This document shows, piece after piece, positions 56,904 through 64,000 of a stretch of 64,000 bases of DNA. The stretch covers positions 62,001 through 126,000 of the forward strand of contig CAJXWQ010000004.1 in NCBI GenBank assembly GCA_913062605.1, given 5' to 3'. Each line of letters begins with the position of its first letter. The first letter of the stretch is position 1. The translations under genes were made by a program, and so were the position numbers. The notes under the pieces are model-generated. The model ran no database searches and had not been told where the DNA came from. It was given only the letters and a program-made list of their open reading frames with translations. Origin of the DNA: an uncultured Cellvibrionales bacterium. Its GTDB lineage: Bacteria > Pseudomonadota > Gammaproteobacteria > Pseudomonadales > Porticoccaceae.

Positions 56904-56954
56904 TTGCTGTGAGCTCATTCTATTTAGTAAGAACGAATTATTTAAGGAAAGTAA

Positions 56955-58607
<1,653 letters not shown>

Positions 58608-58632
58608 TAGCCTGTTCTACAAGCGCCATAAT

Positions 58633-58660
58633 AAAGCCCCGATAATTCGGGGCTTTTTAT
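58633..58660 (+). terminator. Rho-independent terminator of groES-groEL
   Basis: AAAGCCCCGA (58633-58642) pairs with TCGGGGCTTT around a TAAT loop and continues into a T-run. Confidence 0.93.
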
Positions 58661-58831
58661 TTGTGGGTGGTTTGTGACAGAATCACTCACCAACAGGAAT
58701 GTCTAAAACCCTTTTTTTGCAGGGTTATAAGGTGTTTTGCCTGCAAAGGACTTGCATTGGCCCTGAAGGGTTTATTGGTCACAACAACTTAACTATTACA
58801 AAAATAACATCTCGCTGCTAAGGAGATAACT

Positions 58832-59476
58832 ATGTCACTCGATTTCATTAATTTTTTGGTTCGCTGGGGACACTTGCTGTTTGGGATTACCTGGATCGGC
58901 ATTTTGTACTATTTCAACTTTATTCAAGGAGGCTACTTTAAACAGGCTAGTCCTGAAGGCTTGGCTGATGCCAAGGCTAAACTGGCGCCAAGTGCGTTGT
59001 GGTGGTTCCGTTGGGGCGCCATGCTTACTTTCATCACCGGTGTTGTCCTGTTAATGGGCGTCAGTGGGCAAAAGGTGATGAATGATTACATCGAAGTGGG
59101 TGCACTTTTGGGTATCCTGATGTTCCTGAACGTGTGGTTGGTTATCTGGCCTGCCCAACAAATTGCTCTGGGTATGAAGGATGGTGACGGCCCTGCTGCC
59201 GGTGCGAAAGCATTGCTGGCCTCTCGTACCAACACTTTGTTCTCTGCGCCAATGGCTTTCTGTATGCTGGCTTCTCCACACTTGGGTTACAGTGCTGATC
59301 ATTTGGTATCTGCTAATGGTGGCGGCTTGGGCTTATATGTAGCCGTTGCTATTGTTTTGGTATTGGAGGCAAATGCTCTGTTTGGTAAGCAAGGGCCGAT
59401 GACAACCGTGAAAGGTGTGATTGTCTCTAGTTTAGTATTGACTGCCATTTTGGTTGGTGCTTTGTGCTTCCTGTAG
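58832..59476 (+). CDS. PuuD-like (DUF989) urate hydroxylase family membrane protein, no cytochrome domain
   Basis: A 214-residue integral membrane protein with six helices. It matches the membrane part of the PuuD/DUF989 family: RWGHLLFGITWIGILYYFNF, ALWWFRWGAMLTF with membrane-embedded His/Trp/Arg residues, and VWLVIWPAQQ. Full-length PuuD (about 400 residues) adds a C-terminal cytochrome c domain and oxidises urate; that domain and any CxxCH are absent here. No purine catabolism genes are adjacent. The function of short homologues is unknown; a quinone- or haem-linked role is only inferred. Confidence 0.75.
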   Translation: MSLDFINFLVRWGHLLFGITWIGILYYFNFIQGGYFKQASPEGLADAKAKLAPSALWWFRWGAMLTFITGVVLLMGVSGQKVMNDYIEVGALLGILMFLNVWLVIWPAQQIALGMKDGDGPAAGAKALLASRTNTLFSAPMAFCMLASPHLGYSADHLVSANGGGLGLYVAVAIVLVLEANALFGKQGPMTTVKGVIVSSLVLTAILVGALCFL

Positions 59477-59491
59477 TTGCAGGTAAAGTGT

Positions 59492-59521
59492 AAAAAAACC
59501 GGCCCATGGGCCGGTTTTTTT
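59492..59521 (+). terminator. Rho-independent terminator after the PuuD-like gene
   Basis: AAAACCGGCCC and GGGCCGGTTTT form a nearly perfect palindromic stem with a minimal loop, flanked by A-run and T-run, so it can act in both directions. Confidence 0.92.
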
Positions 59522-59619
59522 ATGTCTATGGCGTATAATCTTTGACCTGTTTTTAAACACTAAACACAATCTTCTGACAATAATAGAAAAATCATTCTTA
59601 ACTAAAGGTTTGATTCACC

Positions 59620-60387
59620 ATGACTGATAGGGATTTTAATAGGCTTGATCCGATAGTACCTGAAAGTGACGAGCGTATTGGTCGAGGTGAAGGCCGAGGT
59701 GGCCGAACAGTCAACGATCGAAAGCGAGCCGCCCATGATGTATCGCCTCGATCAGGAGGCGGCGTTGGTTGGTTTTGGAAAGTACTGGTGGTGATATTGT
59801 TGCTTGGCCTAGGCGGGTTGGGTTATTTCTTTGTACAGGAAACCGAGCACCTTGCCTTGTTACAAAGTCGGTTTGATGACTTGGAGTCCAAAATTGTATC
59901 CACAGATGAATCTCTCAATCAGTCAGGAACTGCACTCGGTATAAAATTGAAAAGCCACGAAGAAACACTGGATAAGCACTGGTCTGAAATTAGGAAGTTG
60001 TGGGGCGTGTCTAATGATCGAAACCGCAAGAAAATAGAAGCGCAGGGAAAAGCCATAAAAAGCCTGGAAGCCTCCAGAGCGGCGCGGAAGAAGGACGTGG
60101 CTAACCTGACAGCTAAATTGACCAAGACAGGTAAGTCAGTGGATAGCATGGCCAGTGCTTCATTAGCAGCGAAGCTTGAAGTGAATGATATGGTGAGCCG
60201 GTCTCAGGAGTTGACCGATCAGCTCAACAGCCTTAAGCAAAGCCTGAAGGCGTCACAGTTGGATTTAAAGACCCGCGTTGCCGGTAATGAGGAGGCGATT
60301 AATGCGATTGATGCATACCGCCGCCAGGTTAATCGAGATATTCAGCAAATTAAACAACAGCTGGGTGCAACCCAGGCGACCCAGTAA
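59620..60387 (+). CDS. Unknown bitopic coiled-coil membrane protein
   Basis: A 255-residue protein that I do not recognise. A charged, glycine/arginine-rich cytoplasmic N-terminus (about 1-48, including RGEGRGGR) is followed by one membrane helix (about 50-70) and a long periplasmic region (about 75-250). That region has heptad-like spacing of hydrophobic residues among Lys, Asp, Gln and Ser, so it is predicted coiled coil. It is flanked by terminators or gaps and sits 41 bases before the fumarase gene. Topology recalls envelope-spanning or division-associated scaffolds, but nothing specific supports a function. Confidence 0.8.
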   Translation: MTDRDFNRLDPIVPESDERIGRGEGRGGRTVNDRKRAAHDVSPRSGGGVGWFWKVLVVILLLGLGGLGYFFVQETEHLALLQSRFDDLESKIVSTDESLNQSGTALGIKLKSHEETLDKHWSEIRKLWGVSNDRNRKKIEAQGKAIKSLEASRAARKKDVANLTAKLTKTGKSVDSMASASLAAKLEVNDMVSRSQELTDQLNSLKQSLKASQLDLKTRVAGNEEAINAIDAYRRQVNRDIQQIKQQLGATQATQ

Positions 60388-60428
60388 CTCGTTCAGTAAT
60401 ATATAGAGTTTTACCGTGGAGAGAGTAG

Positions 60429-61943
60429 ATGACTGTAATTCAACAAGGTGATTTGATTGATAGCGTTGCCGATGCGCTGCAATTTATCTCCTATTACCAT
60501 CCTGTGGATTTTATAAAGGCCGTACATGAAGCCTATGAGCGGGAGGAGTCCAAGGCTGCCAAGGATGCGATGGCACAAATACTGATTAATTCTCGGATGT
60601 GTGCCATGGGGCATCGACCTCTGTGTCAGGATACCGGCATCATCAATGTCTTTGTGAAAGTTGGCATGAATGTGCAGTGGCAAGGTGATATGAGTGTCAC
60701 CGATATGATTAATGAGGGTGTGCGTCGAGCTTATAAGCATCCCGATAACGTGCTTCGTGCATCAGTATTGGCTGATCCTGATGGGGCTCGAAAGAATACT
60801 GGCGACAATACACCCGCCGTGATTAATTACGAGATTGTGCCCGGAGATACGGTAGAAGTTGATGTGGCCGCCAAAGGGGGTGGCTCGGAGGCTAAGTCCA
60901 AATTTGCCATGCTTAATCCATCCGATTCTGTCGTGGAGTGGGTGCTGGAGCAGCTGCCTAAAATGGGGGCTGGTTGGTGTCCGCCCGGTATGTTGGGTAT
61001 TGGTATTGGTGGCACAGCGGAAAAAGCAATGTTGTCAGCCAAGGAATCATTGATGGATTCCATTGATATTCAGGAGTTGCAGGCGCGGGGTGCCTCAAAT
61101 CGTGCGGAGGAACTTCGTCTTGAGCTGTATGAAAAAGTGAATAATCTGGGCATAGGCGCTCAAGGGTTAGGTGGGTTAACCACTGTTCTGGATGTGAAAG
61201 TGAAAGACTTTCCCGCCCATGCTGCCAATAAGGCGGTGGCATTGATTCCCAACTGTGCTGCGACTCGCCATACACACTTTGTACTTGATGGCTCAGGTTC
61301 CGCCAAACAGGTGCCACCAAGCCTGGATGACTGGCCAGAAATTACCTGGGAAGTGGGCGACAGTGTACGTCGAGTCAATCTTGATACCGTGACCAGTGAG
61401 GGTATTAAAGATTGGAAGCCCGGCGAAACCGTTCTTCTGTCAGGCAAGATGCTGACCGGTCGGGATGCTGCACATAAGCGAATGATCGATATGCTGGCGA
61501 ATGGTGAGGAGCTTCCGGTAGATATGACAGGGCGTTTTATCTATTACGTAGGCCCAGTTGACCCAGTGCGGGAAGAGGTTGTAGGACCGGCTGGACCTAC
61601 AACCGCTACCCGTATGGACAAGTTTACTCGCACCATGCTGGAGCAAACAGGCTTGATTGGCATGATAGGTAAGGCAGAGCGTGGGCCAGTGGCTATTGAG
61701 GCGATTAGGGACAATGAGGCGGTTTATCTGATGGCTGTGGGCGGTGCTGCCTACCTGGTATCAAAAGCGATAACAGGAGCCAAAGTGGTAGCCTTTGAAG
61801 ACTTGGGTATGGAAGCGATCTATGAGTTTGAGATTGTAGATATGCCGGTCACAGTGGCGGTGGACTCTAGGGGTGAATCTGTTCACCAAACAGGGCCCCA
61901 AATCTGGCGAGAAAAGATTGAAGAGCATGCATTAAAGCTTTAA
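60429..61943 (+). CDS. fumA: Class I (iron-sulfur) fumarate hydratase
   Basis: A 504-residue oxygen-sensitive [4Fe-4S] fumarase. The N-terminal domain carries the three cluster cysteines: C66 (LCQDTG), C184 (GWCPPG) and C276 (NCAATRH). Their spacing agrees with the E. coli FumA ligands 105, 224 and 318. The C-terminal swivel domain has MLTGRDAAHKRM and GPAGPTTATRMD. It converts fumarate to malate in the TCA cycle. A terminator follows. Confidence 0.95.
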   Translation: MTVIQQGDLIDSVADALQFISYYHPVDFIKAVHEAYEREESKAAKDAMAQILINSRMCAMGHRPLCQDTGIINVFVKVGMNVQWQGDMSVTDMINEGVRRAYKHPDNVLRASVLADPDGARKNTGDNTPAVINYEIVPGDTVEVDVAAKGGGSEAKSKFAMLNPSDSVVEWVLEQLPKMGAGWCPPGMLGIGIGGTAEKAMLSAKESLMDSIDIQELQARGASNRAEELRLELYEKVNNLGIGAQGLGGLTTVLDVKVKDFPAHAANKAVALIPNCAATRHTHFVLDGSGSAKQVPPSLDDWPEITWEVGDSVRRVNLDTVTSEGIKDWKPGETVLLSGKMLTGRDAAHKRMIDMLANGEELPVDMTGRFIYYVGPVDPVREEVVGPAGPTTATRMDKFTRTMLEQTGLIGMIGKAERGPVAIEAIRDNEAVYLMAVGGAAYLVSKAITGAKVVAFEDLGMEAIYEFEIVDMPVTVAVDSRGESVHQTGPQIWREKIEEHALKL

Positions 61944-61963
61944 TCATTAGGTAAGTATTCGTT

Positions 61964-61995
61964 AAAAACTGGAAGTCTCCCTTCCGGTTTTTTGC
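61964..61995 (+). terminator. Rho-independent terminator of the fumarase gene
   Basis: AAAACTGGAAG pairs with CTTCCGGTTTT (one G-T pair) around a short loop, followed by a T-run. Confidence 0.88.
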
Positions 61996-62248
61996 TTTAT
62001 TAAGTTGCGTGAGCATTTGGCCTCGACTATCTTCGTGAAAGACGTTGTGTTGGGTGTGGCGGGTAAGAATTGATTAATATTTGAACAGGCGCCCAGAGCA
62101 GAGCTGATTTTTATTAAAAAATTTACTTTTTGTAGTAAAAACAATGCTAAGAAAAGGAAAATTGCATAGAAATGTATTATTATTGCGGCAACTGCTGGAT
62201 GGCGGTTAGGCGAGGATGCCTGTAGTTTTTAAATAGGAATTGGTGAAT

Positions 62249-63196
62249 ATGATGAAAAAATTACTTATAGCGGTTGGTGGTTTAATGCTGGCGGTTTCTA
62301 TGTCTGCACAGTCCCAAGAAGGATTGTATCTTGGGCCAAGCTTGAGTTATTACTATCTCGATAGTGATCGAGTGGTTAGCGGGCATGATGAAGCGGGTCT
62401 TATGAGCTTAAATATTGGTTATCGCTTTTCTAACGACTGGGCTCTTGAAGCATCATACGGCAGCGATATAGCTGGTGATGATTTGGAAGTAGCACAGTTG
62501 AATGCTTACTACTGGTTTGGTGAGGACAATGGCGGCTGGCGTACTTATGCCGTTGGTGGTTATGCCTACTATGATCGTGAAGGTGAAAATAACCTTCAGG
62601 AAGAAGAAGAATACACTCATCAGCTCCAGGCTGGTTTAGGTATGTCCAACATGATCACGCCTCAGTTGGAATTTCGTGGTGATGTACGGGCGTTAAATAA
62701 AGTTCGTGGTGAAGGCAAGGGTAGCATGTGGGATGCTTCTGTTAACTTTGGATTGCGGTACTACTTCAACAAGCCTGCTGCCCCCGTGGCTGTAGAGCCG
62801 ATGCCAGTACGTGAGCCAGAAATGGAGCCAGAAACACGCACTCTTACGGTTAAACTCAACGTTGAGTTTGAATTCGACAAAGCAGATGTTCGCGCAATCT
62901 ATGGTGATGAGCTGGAAGCTGTAGCCAATGCCATGAAGGTTCACGACGATATTACTTTGGAGCTGGAAGGTCATACTGACTCTCGTGGTAAGGAAGGCTA
63001 CAACCAAGACCTGTCCCTGCGCCGTGTTGAAGCAGTTAAAGCCAAGATTCATGAAGACTACGGTATAGATGTTAGCCGTATTACTACTACGGGCTATGGC
63101 GAGAGCCGTCCAATTGCTGATAATGACACTGATGAGGGCCGTGCCCGTAACCGTCGTGTTGTTGGTGAGATGACCTTTACCGAGGTAGTGAAGTAA
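62249..63196 (+). CDS. OmpA family outer-membrane protein
   Basis: A 315-residue protein with a signal peptide (about 1-22, cleavage after SAQS-type sequence), an eight-stranded barrel (about 23-175), a Pro/Glu-rich hinge (PVREPEMEPE, about 185-195) and a C-terminal OmpA peptidoglycan-binding domain. The latter has the diaminopimelate-binding pattern EGHTDSRG...N...LSxRRxxxV and DEGRARNRRV. It links the outer membrane to peptidoglycan. ATG 62249 was chosen; GTG 62243 and TTG 62240 upstream are in frame. A strong terminator follows. Confidence 0.93.
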   Translation: MMKKLLIAVGGLMLAVSMSAQSQEGLYLGPSLSYYYLDSDRVVSGHDEAGLMSLNIGYRFSNDWALEASYGSDIAGDDLEVAQLNAYYWFGEDNGGWRTYAVGGYAYYDREGENNLQEEEEYTHQLQAGLGMSNMITPQLEFRGDVRALNKVRGEGKGSMWDASVNFGLRYYFNKPAAPVAVEPMPVREPEMEPETRTLTVKLNVEFEFDKADVRAIYGDELEAVANAMKVHDDITLELEGHTDSRGKEGYNQDLSLRRVEAVKAKIHEDYGIDVSRITTTGYGESRPIADNDTDEGRARNRRVVGEMTFTEVVK

Positions 63197-63227
63197 GCCC
63201 TGGGTAGATTTCTCATTACAAGCTATT

Positions 63228-63256
63228 AAAAACGGCGTCCTAGGACGCCGTTTTTT
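63228..63256 (+). terminator. Rho-independent terminator of the OmpA-family gene
   Basis: AAAACGGCGTCC and GGACGCCGTTTT form an almost perfect palindromic stem followed by T-run. Confidence 0.93.
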
Positions 63257-63309
63257 GTGGGTGTTTTTAATCACTAAGGCTACATAGACGCTAGGTGTTA
63301 GAACAGGTT

Positions 63310-64000
63310 ATGGCTATGGCAAATACACTCTACTGGCACGATTACGAAACCTTTGGCATAGACCCTTCTCGTGACGGTCCCTCTCAGTTTGCTGGTGTTC
63401 GTACAGATGAAAACCTGAATATTATCGGTGAGCCACTCTCCCTATACTGTCAGCCACCGACGGACCGACTCCCCTGGCCACAAGCTTGCCTTGTCACGGG
63501 AATAACACCACAGAGCGCCCAGAAAAAGGGTGTGCCAGAGCGGGAGTTTATTGAAAAAATTCACCATGAATTATCTCTGCCTGGGACCTGTGGGGTAGGA
63601 TATAACAGTATTCGGTTTGATGATGAGGTGACCCGATATAGCTTGTATCGAAATTTTTATGATCCCTACGAACGAGAGTGGAAACACGGGAATTCTCGGT
63701 GGGATATTATTGATATGGTGCGGTTGGCCAGGGCTTTGAGACCCGAAGGCATCGAGTGGCCCAACTATGAAGATGGGTCACCCTGTTTCAAGCTGGAACG
63801 CTTGACTGAGGTAAATGGAATAGCGCATGAATCTGCACATGATGCGTTATCAGATGTTTTGGCCACCATTGCTATGGCCAAATTGGTCATGACAAAACAG
63901 CCAAAGCTTTATCGGTACATATATGGACATCGGTTAAAGCATAAGGTGGCAGGCCTAATTGATTTAACCCACAAAAAACCTTTTTTGCACGTATCGAGTA
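63310..64000 (+). CDS. sbcB: Exodeoxyribonuclease I SbcB, 3'-truncated by window edge
   Basis: The first 230 residues of a DEDD-family 3'-5' single-strand DNA exonuclease. The frame is open from ATG 63310 to the last base. ExoI features are the N-terminal YWHDYETFG (first Asp/Glu pair), GYNSIRFDDEVTR (ExoII) and AHDALSDVLATIAMAKL (ExoIII with catalytic His and Asp). It acts in recombination and mismatch repair. ATG 63316 is an alternative start two codons later. Confidence 0.95.
   Translation, partial: MAMANTLYWHDYETFGIDPSRDGPSQFAGVRTDENLNIIGEPLSLYCQPPTDRLPWPQACLVTGITPQSAQKKGVPEREFIEKIHHELSLPGTCGVGYNSIRFDDEVTRYSLYRNFYDPYEREWKHGNSRWDIIDMVRLARALRPEGIEWPNYEDGSPCFKLERLTEVNGIAHESAHDALSDVLATIAMAKLVMTKQPKLYRYIYGHRLKHKVAGLIDLTHKKPFLHVSS

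Noticed and set aside
60429-61943. Possible loss of an iron-sulfur ligand in the fumarase (LLSGK near the C-terminal domain)
   Set aside because: The three ligands C66, C184 and C276 are all present with the expected spacing; the Ser is not at a ligand position.
62693-63274. 193-codon minus-strand ORF over the OmpA-family gene
   Set aside because: It crosses the terminator stem and mirrors the OmpA domain; no recognisable product.

Overview
The window is a chromosomal segment of a gammaproteobacterium, with no plasmid, prophage, insertion sequence, CRISPR or tRNA signature that I can see. Gene order (lpoA-yraN-diaA-dolP beside rsmI; the complete dcw cluster followed by an M23 peptidase and secA; pilBCD-coaE-yacG; pilA...nadC-DUF1631-ampD-ampE) is that of the Pseudomonas/Cellvibrionales side of the class. 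A marine Spongiibacteraceae/Cellvibrionales-type organism is my guess from gene content; the sequence does not fix a genus.

Layout. 1-850: 3' part of a thiolase. 0.9-5.3 kb: envelope/replication-initiation cluster dolP, diaA, yraN, lpoA (minus) divergent from rsmI. 5.3-6.6 kb: an orphan ParA-type ATPase and the RNase P RNA gene rnpB. 6.8-28.5 kb: division and cell-wall (dcw) cluster mraZ-rsmH-ftsL-ftsI-murE-murF-mraY-murD-ftsW-murG-murC-ddl-ftsQ-ftsA-ftsZ-lpxC, then an M23 peptidase and secA, all on the plus strand. A promoter and an MraZ operator are visible upstream of mraZ. 28.6-31.2 kb: argJ-mutT, convergent with yacG and coaE. 31.2-35.8 kb: type IV pilus genes pilD, pilC, pilB (minus) and the major pilin pilA (plus), which has a sigma-54 type promoter. 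35.8-47.1 kb: a visibly AT-richer, partly decayed island between pilA and nadC. It holds an alkaline-phosphatase-superfamily membrane transferase, a dTDP-Fuc4N(Ac)-type pathway (rfbB, rfbA, hexapeptide acyltransferase, wecE), a GtrB-like GT2, a GtrA-like flippase, a methyltransferase, a polytopic glycosyltransferase-like protein and at least six gene relics. 47.2-55.9 kb: nadC, DUF1631 gene, ampD, ampE, an ABC exporter pair, an AmpG-type permease and an alkyltransferase-like (ATL) gene. 56-64 kb: fxsA, groES-groEL with a heat-shock type promoter, a PuuD-like membrane protein, an unknown coiled-coil membrane protein, class I fumarase, an OmpA-family protein and the 5' part of sbcB (exonuclease I).

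How it fits together. Most of the window builds or recycles the cell envelope: peptidoglycan precursors (murC-G, mraY, ddl), septation (ftsL/I/W/Q/A/Z), PBP activation (lpoA), lipid A (lpxC), outer-membrane maintenance (dolP), export (secA) and muropeptide recycling (ampD, ampE, ampG). The part most likely to hold something new is the pilA-nadC island. Its first gene has the fold of pilin phospho-form transferases and sits directly after the pilin. The GT2/GtrA/polytopic-GT trio resembles a gtr-type polyprenyl-phosphate-sugar decoration module. Whether the target is the pilus, the O-antigen or both cannot be decided from sequence alone.
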